Positions 38,244-51,500 of a DNA stretch of 64,000 bases are shown in pieces. This DNA is from Tetrahymena thermophila SB210 (lineage: Eukaryota > Ciliophora > Oligohymenophorea > Hymenostomatida > Tetrahymenidae), in NCBI RefSeq assembly GCF_000189635.1, contig NW_002476535.1, positions 1 through 64,000 on the forward strand, written 5' to 3'. Numbering within the stretch: the first letter of the stretch is position 1; every line of letters starts with the position of its first letter. The translations under genes and the position numbers were made by a program. The notes under the pieces are model-generated. The model saw only the letters and a list, made by a program, of their open reading frames with translations. It was not told the origin of the DNA and searched no databases.

Positions 38244-38720
38244 TTTGAATAAATTAATTTTAATTAATGAAAGCTATTTTATTTCTTCTAGTTTGAAATA
38301 TAAAATAATATATCTTTTCTACTTTATTAATTAATAAATATTGTTTTGTTTTTAGCTTAATTTGTGATAAAATTAGCTTTATCTTATTTCTTATTAAAAA
38401 CTGCTACTTTTAACAAACAAACAAATATTATGCAAATCTACATATGCATATCAGTTTAATCTTTTCTAATATAAAATATAAACAGAGATAAAAGCAATAT
38501 TTCATCCATAAAAGTTAATTTGTAAATTATCATGAAATGTTTTAATTGAAAGTATTATTTTAATTGCAAAAATCAATCAATTGATCAAGCAAATGCATTA
38601 AGTTTGTTCAAGATTTAGCAATTATTTATTATACTAATACTTTTTTAATTACAACTTTATAATTCTATTTTTTAAATATTTAGCTAATTTAAGTAAGTAG
38701 CAGCAGCAGCAAATTCCTTA
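38244..38720. other. intergenic between tandem minus-strand genes
   Basis: These 477 bp hold the promoter of the neuroguidin-like gene and the 3' end of the RBR ligase gene. The sequence is AT-rich; nothing else is visible. Confidence 0.6.
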
Positions 38721-40616
38721 TCACCCTGTTATGCAAAGCACGATAAGTACTACCGAGCCTGGAAAAATAGCCATGACGAAATTTATAGGGAAAGTGCATA
38801 ATCCAATAATAATTAGTATAAAAACTTTAAATATTTCAGAACAACAGTTAGTATATAAATAGTAATCCTTTTTGATCATAAAGTAGATTATATTAGGAAC
38901 AGATATACTCAACAATACCAAAATTAGAGGTAAAAGGGCTAAAGTAATGCCTCCTAATAACAAAAACCCAAAGTATTTAAAAAATATTTTCATGAAAACT
39001 AATAACTTGAAGCAAGGGGGAATCCTATGAGAATACATCAAGCCGGGGCATCCTCTAAAATTTAAGCTAGAGTAATGACCCGCTCTATATTATTTGGTGC
39101 ATAGCCAGCAAAATTCATAATTGCATCTTGTGCATGTCATGTGATTACAGCCATCATTCTTCTGGATCTTTGTTTTGCATTAAGGGCAATATTTAACTTT
39201 AAAATTTTTAGCCATTTAATTATACTCTTAATCAATAGCTTGTTCACATGTTTATCCTTCATGCCACTGATTAGTACAAAAGTAGCATATCATCATATTA
39301 CACTCACTACATTTTAACTTTGGATCATTTTTTTATCCCTTAATGGCATTATTACATCCTGGTCTAATACACCTTAACATTATAATAAATTAAAAAAAAA
39401 ATTAATTTATAATAAAATCAATAACTAAAACTTTTATTTGGTATAAAAAAAATATTTAAATAAATTACACATTGATAAATTTATTAAAATAAAAATAGTT
39501 TTTACTTGAAATAATCCTTAAAAATATAAAAAACTGTGTTTTTAAAAACAAACATTTTTTATTTTGATATTGAGAGTTATGTTTAGTAATATATTTTTTG
39601 ATTTAAAATAGATTTCTAGTATTTAATTTTATTTACCATCTAATGTCAGGATCAAGCTGTAGCTACTATCTTTGCTTAAACTTTATATATCTCTCTTTTT
39701 AATAGTCATCATTTAGAATTTCACCAATTTATTTTTCATTATATTCTTAATCACATCCTTCTTAAGGGCATAAAATATGAAGAACTTAACAACAATTGAT
39801 TTTATTTAAAATATATTATTTAAGGCAATCTGAGCAGAATTAGTGATCACAGTTTAGTAGAGGTCTTTTTTTAGAAATTGTATATTCTTAACAACAAATT
39901 GCACATTCGAGTACTTGCTGCTATGTATTTTCGCTTGATACAATGAGAGAAGATCCAAATAAATCTTTATTTAAGTTAATTTTTACTATTGATTAGTCAT
40001 TTTCGTAGTTATGATTATGGAGACATGATGATTATGTTCGCCTATCTTTAAACTTTTAAACTCTTTTATTACTGCTACTTAAATCATTTTATGAATATAT
40101 ATAATGCTAATTGCTTTTATGATACCATTCTACTAACTTATCCATTCCAAATTAATATATTTCCTTTGCTTTGTCTATAATGTTTCTTATATCTTACATA
40201 TTTTCATTTATTTCAAAGATTTACATTTCATCTGGAATATTATTGGCTGCAATTTCTAGTATTTCAAATTTAGATAAATTTTAAATGTTTTCTGTTCGTT
40301 CGAGGCAAAATATAATATTATTTTCATCAAATCCCATTTTTTAAAGCTAATTAAATGCCCATTTCTTTTTGAAAATAGTGTCATCTTGATTTTCATGGTA
40401 GAAAATATTTTGCTTTATTTCTTCCTCTTCATCTCTCTCAAAAATATTACTTTAAGACAAAATTGTAATATTTTCTTAATTCGACTTTTAATTTTTATCA
40501 TATATATTTCCTTAGCTCAAAGAGCGAACCTTATCAGTTAAAACTGGCTGCTAGGATTATTATCCAAATTATATTTCTTAGTTTTCTTTATCTTCTTCAT
40601 TTGGCTAGTCTTCCAT
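38721..40616 (-). CDS. RBR-type E3 ubiquitin ligase with UBA-like domain and two C-terminal membrane helices, 543 aa
   Basis: Two exons on the minus strand, 40616-39637 and 39372-38721, join in phase across a 264-nt intron that splits the RING1-IBR linker. The first 90 residues are acidic and Gln-rich. A UBA-like helix pair follows (FNQLQKMGFDENNIIFCLER). RING1 has ECAICCQEY, CDHQFCSDCLKQY and CPQEGC. The IBR has CIRPGCNN and CSECNMMICYFC, ending WHEGQTCEQA. RING2 (Rcat) has CPQCKTKIQKNDGCNHMTC; by family knowledge the Cys of GCNHM is the catalytic thioester residue, and it is present. The C-terminal 110 residues contain two hydrophobic helices (around LLLGGITLALLPLILVLLSI and VFILIIIGLCTFPINFVMAI), as in the RNF144/RNF19 group. 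The protein should be an active membrane-anchored ligase facing the cytosol. Substrates are unknown. Confidence 0.93.
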
Positions 40617-42582
40617 TTTAACTTTATCAATTTAATTAATTAATATTTTTGGGTATCTCCTATATAAATAGAGAGCAAATATATCAACAAATATTTTCTG
40701 ATTTATAAAATTAAAAATAATTAAGTAAAGCTAAAGCTTTAATAGATAAAAAATTGCAAAAATTTTAAATTCTGATATGAATCCAGTTTGACTGTTTTCT
40801 TTACCCTTAAAGGAGGTATTAAAAATCACTTGATTTCGAGAAAAACAAACAAAATTATCCTTCAATAATTAATTTAAAAAATATTTAGTTTGCCTTCAAA
40901 AATAATGATTATACTTTTTTTACAAAATAATTTTTCTACTAATTCATCAATATCTCATGTTAAGCAAAAATTTATTTTTTTTAATTAATATTAAAATGCA
41001 TTAGATTTTATTAAGAGCAATAAACAGTGAAAACATAAAAATAAATATAAAAAATGATAGATAAAATTATATTTTGAATCTTACTAAAATTTTATTATTT
41101 AATTATATTTTTACAAATATATGATAAATACCATAAGCAAATTTGCCTTTGAAAAAAATATTTTAAATATGTTTTTGTTGTTAAATTTATCTATTTTGTA
41201 ATTTTATAGATTTTTGGGAGATTAGAACAGCGAAAAATCTAATAATAAAACAGATTAAAATGAGCTATATAAAGGATTTTAATTTTTTAGCCATTTACTT
41301 AAATGAATAAAGATATTTTGAGAAATGTGCTTAATTTTAGTGTTTTTATGCTAGTATTTCATACATTTTCATCTAAAATTTGGAAAATTACTAGGTTTTA
41401 TTATAGCTTAGCGAATTCATGTCTACAAAAATAGATAACAATACTTATTTTTTAACTACTTTTAATACCTATTCATAAGGAATTATATAATATATTAAAA
41501 ACAGAAGAAAACATTTTATTAAAGCTATAATATTCCAGCCAAGCTATATTTTGAAAAAGCATCTACAAAAATAATTTTTTCTTTTTATTTTATGAGGAGA
41601 TAAAAACTAACATTTTAATAAATCTTGATGAATATGATGGATAGAGTTTTGAAAGTTTCTTGCCTTATTAATTTTTTAAAAGGACTTTATCGAAATTTAA
41701 ACAGCAAGTATTTTAGTTAAAAAATTACTAAACTAATATTTTTGAAGGAAATGATAATCGTTTTAAACTTTTTATATTGGTTATATGTATATCTTACTAT
41801 ATTAGCTTTATTTAAGTGTAAGACACATAACTTACTTTTCAAGCTAATCGTTATCTCTCTATCAGAAAAATTGACCTTTAATTCATGTAAAAATGATGTA
41901 AATTTCTTAATTAAAAGAAAGGGAAATATAAAATTTGAAATATAATTAGTAATGTTTGTCAAGAATTCAAAAATATTATAATAAAAATTGGGTTGAAAGC
42001 AATATGTCAAACAAAATTTATTATTTAACAAATTATTAATTAAAAAAGTCCATACAGTAGTTTTTTTTAAATAAAAGAAGAAGAAGGAAATTCAATTAGT
42101 GAATTAAACAAATAGATGGGGAGGAGAAAAAGCATTTAGATTATAAAAAAAATAATGATAAAGTAATAGATCCAGCCCTTGATTAAAGAATACAAAGGTT
42201 GCGATATACTTTCGTATATATATAAATCAAATTAAATAATTATATTTTAGAAAGTTAAAAAGAAAGTTAAGAAGAATAGTGGGTAATTAATCTATTTAAA
42301 ACTCATAAAAAAGATAACATTAATAATTTAAAGGAAACAAGCAAAAGAAGAAAAATAGAAAAAAATTATTAAAAAAAATCAAAACAAAACAAAAATTTGT
42401 TTGTCTCGAGGCAAAAAATCAATAAAATCCTCAATTACATACCCTGTGAGCAGAAAATAAAAAGACATTGAATTTATTAATTAATAATTAATTATTTGTC
42501 TATAATCATTAAGTGATAACAATCTTGACTATTATTTATTATTACCCAAAAAAATATAATTAATTCACAAAGAAAAAAAAAA
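40617..42582. promoter_or_regulatory. divergent intergenic region with a possible broken gene
   Basis: About 2 kb separates the starts of the RBR ligase (-) and the gene at 42583 (+). The parts outside 41260-42102 are AT-rich with no coding frame, and should include both promoters. Confidence 0.5.
41260..42102 (+). pseudogene. coding-like region with frame breaks; possible pseudogene or unresolved gene
   Basis: Three ciliate-code frames follow each other on the plus strand. The first runs from ATG 41260 to TGA 41593-41595 (111 codons). The second is open from about 41575 to TGA 41894-41896. The third runs from about 41893 to TGA 42100-42102 and is basic. All have coding-like composition (for example EEIKTNILINLDEYDGQSF in the second). 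The first shift falls in a T-rich run near 41570-41590, where a one-base difference would fuse frames one and two. I find no GT-AG introns that join all three. It could be a decayed gene, a gene with sequencing errors, or unrelated short frames. The product is not recognised. Confidence 0.35.
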
Positions 42583-45500
42583 ATGATCAACTTACCACAG
42601 ACTGAATAACTCGTTAATGCTCTTGTTAAGCAGAATAACGAACAAAATAACTATGACTCTGTCAAGTCAGGATGGAAGAACTTTTCCTTCTGCCCTGAGA
42701 AACTTTCCTACAATGACATAAGAGTCACCATGAGAAAGGATTTCAATCACTAATCGAATTCCTGTTATAAATGGTTCAGAAATCTAATCATTCCAAAGAT
42801 AAATATTATTTTGAAGAGTAACACAGAATCAATCACAACTGGTTCTCAATACGAAGAAAAGTTTGAAAATATATATGCAATATTTTCATGCTATAAGTAC
42901 CATGAAAATGCTTCCTTTAATGTTCAACAAGTACCAATGAAGGGTTAAGTAGCTTAGCCTTTTGTCTTAAATCAAAAGCAAAAAGCTAAAAAGAAATTTA
43001 ACTAACTTAAATTACTATCTGCAAACTCAAAGAATCTCTAATTTTCTCAAAGTCATATTTAGAATAGAGTAATTATTATTATAAATTTTTAAATCCTATA
43101 ACTTTCAACATTGTTGGTTTAAAAAGTAAATGCAAAAAAGTTAACAGAAACACCTTTATTTCTATTGCTAGGTGTGAATTGACTTTTTTTGCTAATTATT
43201 TTTGCAAAAAATTATGCTTGCTTGAAATTTTATTACATTTTTTTTATTAAATTAAATAGAAAATATATTACTGTTTATGTATCACTGTTTGCAAAATGTA
43301 AGGTAATTAAGTTACCCAAGAACTAATGACTGCGCTTCTCATGCCCATCCTAGTAGAAAATCGCAAGAAATCACTTTAAAATAGAGTAATTTTTACATTT
43401 TTTTACATAAATTAGTTCTTATTTTTTAAATTCGCTGCTTTTGTAAAAGTAAATATGCGCTCTCCATTTTGATTTAAATAGAATAAATCTCAGTAATTTT
43501 TATTTATAAAATCAATCACACTGCTTATGAATGAATAATTATTTTTAAAATAAAATTTTAACATTTCAAGTTAATAATCAACCATTATACATATTAATTA
43601 ATAGACAAACAAATATATGAAATTTATGGAATTCTTACCAATAGAATTCTAAAGACCATTAATTCTTCCTCTATAAGAGAACAAAGATGACAATGTATTT
43701 AAGTACTGCATTGAAAACCACTTGAAAAATGAAGCTTAACGTATTTCCTAATATTAAAATGATGAGGTTTCCAAATATTCTTCTGATAGCCTTCCTCTTG
43801 AATCTCCATTCAATAAGTAACTATTACCTCTTAGCTATTTATTTATTACACTTAAATTAATGACGTAGTACAAATGTTGCTTTATTAATTTATTTTTTTT
43901 TTTGAAGAAAAAGAATCAATAACATTTATTAATAATCAAGCTTCGGAGCATTCTATCTCAAGGAGGGACGTAACTCTTCCGGAGACGAATAAATTGTATT
44001 CTCTTCTGAAGAAGAGTCTAAAAATAAAAAGTTCTTACTTAAAGCAATTAACAATGGAGACAGTTAAATGATGGAAGAAGAAGATTTGGAAAAAGATGTC
44101 ATCCTTTCTGATGATCTAATAAGCGCTCTAATCTATTTATCGTCAAAGACAATTAGACACAAAGTAAAATTAATATATTTTTAATAAAAATATAGTATAA
44201 ATTTTTTTATTTTTTTTATTAGATTTATCATCCCTTCTTTTTGAGCAATCGTTTTTCATAAGCATTTGATCTGAAAATTAAATCAGATTTGGTTTAAAGT
44301 GGTGAAAAATAAGAAGCCTTAGTCAAAATACAAAAAATATTGCTTGATAGTGTTTTTTTCCCTAAATCCCATTTTAGATAATCTGACGATCTAACCTTTA
44401 AAAATCAGCCTCTTTGCTTGTTGATTAAGCCTATTTTCAAAAAGTAATCAGTAGATTCTATCTTCTACCACAAAATTACTTCCTAGGTAAATATGAAAAT
44501 TATCAAAAATATTTTATTAAAATTTTAAACTTTTAATCAAATTAGATTGCTAATTATTTAGAATGCATTTAGACTAATGATGGCTTGTTTGTTGGATTTG
44601 AAGAGTAAATCCCTAATATTAATGAATACTAGTCTATCAACTTTGAAGTAATTCTATTAAATATAAAGTGATTGAAAAGATTATCAATAAATAAAATTTA
44701 ATATAAAAAAGCACATGGAATACAAGTATTGCTATGATGAACTAACCAGAATACCCATGAAAATTTAATAGAATAAGGAAATCGGAAGCATAAAAAATTC
44801 CTGCCAACATTATGAAATAAAAATTTCTCCTACTTAAAAAGAAGGATTAAAGGGCTTAGAAGAAAATGGCATAAATATCTATAGAACAATCGTTGACTGT
44901 CACATTAATGATGAAGGAAAAAGAAAACATTTGAAAAAAGTGAAATTGTTAGGCTGTTTCTCCTCTGATGATGAAAAGTAAATTTATTTTAAAAATTGTT
45001 AAATTGTTTTGAAATTACTCAATGAAAAACTTTTAGATGAAATATACAAATGAATAAACAAACTGCTTTGCGTATTTCGTCGATATTTAACAAATTTTTA
45101 GATATAAATTTTTATAATAATTTAAATTAACATACTAATAAAAATAATAGCCTCATAAAAATATAAGAATATAATAATTTTTTAACAAACAACTTCAACT
45201 AATCAAATAATATTAATGATAATATTAATAATAACAATAATAGCATCAACTCTAGTTCCACCAACTAAAATAGTATAACTAATAAACCTAAAAAATATAA
45301 CTAAAAATGTTCAGTCGATTTAGATTTGAATGGTAAAATTTCTTTTACAATTTGATTATTTTATTAAAGATTTATTTGATTTTTTAGTAGTCAAGCTTTT
45401 ACTTATCTAAATTTATTGGATAATTTAAGAAAACGCCAACAAATTTGATATTATGAGTTTTGACTTTCTTAATTCCCTTAACATCTCCATTTGAACCATG

Positions 45501-46663
45501 GAAAAAACAAATGATTTTGATGGATATAATAATTATTATTATCAACAATTTTCCATTTATTTTTTTTCAAGAAGTCACTATTTTGATTTATTAAATAAAT
45601 AAATTTCTTACTAACTTACTTACTTACCTACTTACCTACTTACCTACCTAACTTCCTACTTATAAATTATCTTATTCTTAATTCATTATTTATTTTCGAT
45701 AACTAAGAGATGATTTTTATTATTTTTAATTGGTTTATTGATTTATTGATCGACAGATTCGTGGTTTATATGGACTTCTAGCCTTCTTAATATCGATTTT
45801 TAAGCTAGCTATAGAGCATACAAGCTTTGAAACTTTCCTTAAAAGAAAATAAATAAAGAATCATCTCTAATTATATTAATTAATCTTTAAATTTCTTTCA
45901 ATTAATAAAGTGTTATTTTTAAAAATAAAATTTGGTACTTGAAACAAAAATAATAATTATGAAAAAATTTTTCTGCAAATACAATTAAATTCAAAAATAA
46001 GTTATTTATTCTAAAATTTTCCTATTTTTTAAAAGATTAAGAAATCCCCAACTAAAATTTATTATAAATCAACTAAAAAATATAATTATCAAAAAATCAA
46101 CTTTAATTTTAACAATCAACTTCATCTTCTAATCAGCAACTTTAACCAAAATCAACTTTGCTTTCAAGCACTTCAAATAGCCCAAACAACAAAAATAAAA
46201 ATAACTTTGAAACTTTTAACTCACCTCAAATTGAGATAAGCTAAATAGAAAACAACATTGAAATTCCCTCTGAATAAGCTAACAGAGAGGAAAATAAAAC
46301 ACAAAGCAATTAGTAAACCCAAATCGAAGTCCCAAATTAAAATGAATCAAATACTAATTAACCAACCCAGCTATTACAACAATAATAACCTTAATAAGTA
46401 AATTAATAGAATCAAGTATTTCCTAATAATTAAATGAATGGAAATGCTACTACTAATAATAATAATCAATAATAAAATTAAAATTACTTTAACTACTAAT
46501 CTCCCTTTGGTTTCTAATATAACCCCTTTCAATTCATGTAATAATACAATTAAGGTATGTACCCTTACATGCAAAATATGTAAAATGGATTCTTCTAATA
46601 TCCTCAAATGAATTTTAATCCTTACTAAAATAGTAATATTAATAATAACAATTAGATGGCCGT

Positions 46664-46706
<43 letters not shown>

Positions 46707-46877
46707 CAACAACAACCTTAATAGACGTAACCTTAAAATCAACAAAACTAACCTGTTGGTTATTTAACTATTCCTGTGTTTTTCAATAATAATAATAGCA
46801 GTAACAATAACAATAACAGTAATGATAATACAACCAATGTAGCTTAACAAAATGTCTAACAATAAATTTAAATTTGA
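42583..46877 (+). CDS. nine-exon hypothetical protein with polyglutamine tail, about 911 aa
   Basis: Nine exons join in phase: 42583-43068, 43260-43385, 43605-43816, 43908-44163, 44223-44486, 44546-44647, 44712-44977, 45151-45332 and 46036-46877 (2736 nt). Introns range from 59 to 703 nt. Residues 1-535 or so are of normal composition, with recognisable but unassigned blocks: a Cys/Trp-containing N-terminus (GWKNFSFCPEKL), ELMTALLMPILVENRKK, EFLPIEFQRPLILPL, SSFGAFYLKEGRNSSGDE and HYEIKISPTQKEG. The C-terminal 370 residues are Asn/Gln-rich with aromatic repeats (YFNYQSPFGFQYNPFQF) and a run of 17 Gln encoded by 13 TAA and 4 CAA. The acceptor of exon 8 is ambiguous: an upstream AG at 45036 would give an immediate TGA and a shorter protein. 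Function unknown. Confidence 0.75.
45605..45655. repeat. short (TTAC/CTAC)n-like microsatellite inside an intron
   Basis: Imperfect tetranucleotide repeats of ACTT/ACCT type run for about 50 bp within the 703-nt eighth intron of the nine-exon gene. They break the otherwise uniform AT background. No coding potential. Confidence 0.7.
46665..46715 (+). repeat. (TAA)13(CAA)4 tract encoding 17 glutamines
   Basis: The trinucleotide TAA is repeated 13 times and followed directly by four CAA, in frame within the last exon of the nine-exon gene. With the ciliate code the whole tract is polyglutamine. On the other strand it produces an artefactual poly-leucine frame. Confidence 0.9.
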
Positions 46878-48587
46878 TGGAGATTAACATAAACAAAATT
46901 AATTTAATTATTTATTTATTTTATAAAAATTAATATAAATTATTATAACTAAAATTTGACGCAAATAGTATTATTTATTAACCTATATATATACGTATTA
47001 TCATTTCTTCTTCTTTTTACTTTTCTCAATACAAAATGAGGAGTTAAACAGTTATTTAAATGTTTATTACTTTTTTTCATATGCGTTTAAATTAAATGAA
47101 ATAACTATCTAACTATATAAGTTTTTCTAATTTTTTAAAATAACTCCTCAATTTTACAAATTTATCTTAATTTATTTTGGAGAAAACTTAATTTTTAAAT
47201 ACACAAATAATTTTGTTGAAAAATCCTTTTAAAATGCAATTTCTCAGTTAATTGCATAAGTAGGACTATATACTTTTTATTCTTATTAAATTTATTACTT
47301 GAAGTTATACAGTAAAAATAAATAGCCATACTAGCTAATAAAACATTTACGAACATATTATTTCTTTTTTACCTTTTAATTCTAAAACAAATAAATTTGA
47401 GTTTAAGTTGTATTTGTTTCCATATTTTGTTGTTTTTACTTTGATAAAGTAATCTTTATCATTTTTTTGGAACAAATAATATTTTTTTATTGATAATTTA
47501 AAACTATCCCAAAGTATAATACATTTATTTTATACATAAATTACTTATCTAACTGATACATTATTTTAGCAAGTGTTTATTTATTTATTTTATATGTTAT
47601 ATCATAAATATTATAACCGTTTAATCAATATAATTAATTGATTTCATGTTTTTTAATTATTTAAATAAATGATCAAATTTTATATTTTAATGATATTTTT
47701 AAACCCAAGTTACTCTTACTATTCCTTGCGTAATTCAATTAATTTCATGTTAGTTTAATTAACAGTTATCGTTTAAAGCTTATTTTTATGTAATATAAGG
47801 TACATTTTAAATTTTTATTTCATTTTTTAGCAAAAAAATAAAAATAATGATAACTGAAAATAATTTAAGAAATCTTAGCCACTTTATGTATTGTTAACTA
47901 TTGAATTAATTAACCAGTACAACCTTGTTTAATTTAAATGTTTAAGATTTAGACAAACTACATTTCATTCAATTTGTAGAAAGTAAAAAATATAATTTAG
48001 TAACTTATTTTATTTAAAATTCATTTATTTAATATAAAAAATTGGAATTATAAATATTTCAATCATTTATGAAATTAAAAAATTTTTTTTATTAGATTCT
48101 TATTGTATTAAATAAGATTGATTGAGAAAATTAAATAAAAACAAATAAATTTTGAATTTCACAAAAAATGATTTAAATATTTATTACTATTTTGTTTTAA
48201 AATAATTTTACTAAACATTTGGTTTTTCTAAGACTTTTATATTTTGAAACTTTTCTTTATTATAACTATAAATATATTTTATTATTTTAATTTTTTAATA
48301 TTTTTGGAATAAGAATACTGTAGATCCTTGTATTAAAACTTTTTTATTTAATTCCTATTTTATGAAAATTTAAAAATTTAGAAAGGAAAATGGAATATTT
48401 TTAGAATTTTAAAAATACCTTATTTTATTAAAACTATGGTATTTTTATAAATAAAGTAAATAAATAAATCAAAATAAAATTTTAAATGATACTTCTATAA
48501 ATAAAAATAAACCAATATATTTATAAAATTTAATTAATAGTTTATAAAATTTGTTATATGCTTTTGAATAAACTTGTTTATTTATAT
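46878..48587. other. intergenic between convergent genes, AT-rich
   Basis: This 1.7 kb spacer lies between the polyQ gene (+) and the end of the leucine-rich-repeat gene (-). It is uniformly AT-rich with no coding frame or repeat I can support. Confidence 0.6.
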
Positions 48588-51500
48588 TCATTAAATAGTT
48601 GATGTATATAGTAAATTCCAATCATTTAAGATTGATGATCCAAATTATTCTGATAGAGAAATAAGAATCTTATTCCTAGCCAAGATAGTTTGGATTTGGT
48701 TTTTGACTTCTATAAAGTAAAGCATAAATGAAGAATAGCAAGCATTCCATGCCTCACTTTTTACTTTAATATGATGCATATTTATACATGAAGCAACGAT
48801 TCCATGAGTAATGTAAAATAGACTTGTATTTAAAGCAGACATGTTTTACATAATATTAAGTTTTAAACTACATAAATGATTCATATTTTATAAAGCTTCA
48901 GGAAAAGCTTCGAAGGGATTAGCTAAACTATTTACAATTTATGCACTCATAGAATTTCTTTTATACAATTAAGGAGGAAAGCTAATAATTGAAAGAGAAG
49001 AGGGGTTGTTTTAATGGCTAATTAAAATCTTATCTTAAGGTTTTTCCAAAGCATTATAGTTTTATGAGATCACTGCACCAGAAGGAGCTTTTAAAATAGC
49101 ATTAAGCGAAGTGTTTGATGCACCTTTTTAATGACCTGGGACAACTAATACTTAATTAGATTATTCTGTTTCGGGTTGGGGATTTTGTTTTTCATTTTAA
49201 ATTATTGCATTGTTCGATTATAACAATTATTATTATTAATAATTATTAATTTATTGTTAAGGATTAATTACTTAAGACTATGATTTTTCTAACATATTTT
49301 AGCTGAAATCTAATGTAAGGTCAACTATTTTAGTTAGCTTTTTCATTCTTAAGAATAGAGCACTGCACATTTAGGGAGTAATAAAAGTTTTTTTTAGAAT
49401 TAGTGTTAATTTTTTGAGCTAACATTTTGTTGGTAATATAAGAGAAAAATTTTATGGTTAAATTGATTGTAAAGAATTCTTGCTCAAATCTAATTCTAAT
49501 AATGTTAATTCAGTCATTTCAGAAATAATATTAAATAGCTTTTAGAAAGCGTTTTCTTCTATTGAATTTGATTCTAAATCCAGGATTAATTACTTTAAGC
49601 TACTTGTTAAAGTTTAAAGACTATTTGATAAACTTTGAAGTCCGGGACTTGCTAATTGGTTATTAGAAAGACTAAGGTTTAAAATTTCTAGTTTAGGTTA
49701 TTAAAAATAATAAGAGGTAGAAATATTAGCTCCTCCAATTAAATCTATGGTACATTTACTTAATTAAAGTGAATATTATTTTAAGTTCAGAATTTTATTA
49801 AAGTTTTCTATCCCTTGTAAGGTGTTCAGGTAGACATTCTTAGATAAATCTAGCTTTATCGTTTCTAAATTTTAGCATTTGGATATACTGATAAAAAGAT
49901 TAAAAAGAGCTTAATCTGAAATTAAGAGCTGTTCGCTTAAAGAAATACTTAGATTTTTAAGAGTTTTGGTTATAAATAATAAATTTGTAGCTATATTTGT
50001 AATTCCTAAATCAGCCAAATCACTTTTCTGAAAATTAAGTGTAAGATCTTCCAAATTCACCATGTTTTAAAAATAATTATTGCTTATACTTATAGATTAA
50101 TTAAGATTAAGATTGTTTTTTAAGTTAAGATTTAATATTTTTAAATTAGAAGCTACTCCATTTAGACTGTTGAGTAAATACGAAAAGTTGTCAGATTTAT
50201 CAAGCATGCAATTTCTAAAACTCAGACTTAATTTAGTTAAATTTGATTTATTGTTTAAACACTAACTAAATTATTATAAGCCTAGAACTCCAAGTATATT
50301 GAAAGATAAACAAATTTTTAAAGTTTATAATTAATTCATTTAAGAGATTGCCTTACTAATAGGAGCTAGCATGTTTTCAGGATGAGAAGCAAATTGATTT
50401 ATATGTCCATGAGCAGGAGAATGTGCACTTAGTGCAATACTATGCTATTTAATTAATGCGTTTATTTGTTATTATTAATTAATTATTATATTATTATGAG
50501 GACTCTATAGCTGTTGTGGGAGTATTGAACCTGTGATGTTTGAGTTTGTAATTGCAGCAGGAATATCCTTGAAATTATTCAAATTTTAATCATTTTCTAG
50601 CTCATTATTTTCAATTTCTTTGTCTTGATAGTCTTACTCAATCAGCAATGGAGACTATATATTGCCAATTTGAGGTTATGTTTAGTTTTGAAAAGAAATA
50701 GATTATCCTGAATTTGGTAAAATTTTTTTATTTTAAATAGCTGCTAGATTTTAATTGTGAATAAGCATGTTTTCACTTTCTTCAGGATAACTTTGCAAGC
50801 CTATTTTATAGCAGAATAATTTGAGATAGACTAATTTCTTTAAATTTTTCAGCGACTCTCCAAGTAACATAATGCCTTGATTTTCAAGCTGATTTTCAAA
50901 CAAACACAGTTCCAGTTCAGTTAGTTCACTCAGATATTGAATGCTTTGAAACAAGTTCATTATCTATCTTAATTAGAGATATATATAATTAAAATTCAAG
51001 GTGAGCTTTCTTAAGCATAGGAGACTACTTAGATTAAAATCAACAAAATCTCTATCAATCAGATCATAATAATTTTTTTCACAGTTGATTTCTAACTCAA
51101 TACAGTCTTTTAAGTACATGATGGAATCAGAAACTTGTTTAAAATTCTTTAACTCACTATTCGATTGTATATTTAGCCTTAAATATTTAAGCTTTTCTCT
51201 CTATTTAGGTATCTTATCAAGGAGCAGTTGAAGTTGCTCTTCAACTAAATTTGTCTTACATAAATTTAAATAAATCGATCCCAACTAAGGATTATTAACG
51301 AATAAAAATGGATTATTCTTCTAAGTTTATTTCTTTTTACTTTCAGCCTTTTCTTCTTCTATCCTTTTCATGCTCGATTGTTTACTGGAAAACTTAACAA
51401 CATTAGTTATTTATTTATTTTGTTTCGGTTAAATCAAAGAAAAAGATGCAGTCTTCTAATAACTCCCAATATTTTAGTCAGATTATTATTACTATTGTAA

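Noticed and set aside
42120-42480. Slightly more complex sequence upstream of the nine-exon gene, considered as a small RNA gene
   Set aside because: No tRNA cloverleaf, box C/D or H/ACA pattern, or Pol III terminator arrangement could be supported by eye.
43300-43380. GC-richer patch considered as a snRNA/snoRNA gene
   Set aside because: It reads as coding (ELMTALLMPILVENRKK) and splices in phase at both ends as exon 2 of the nine-exon gene.
46374-46745. Minus-strand frame of 123 codons with long leucine runs
   Set aside because: It is the antisense of the (TAA)n polyglutamine tail of the plus-strand gene; the leucines are reverse-complement TTA/ATT triplets.
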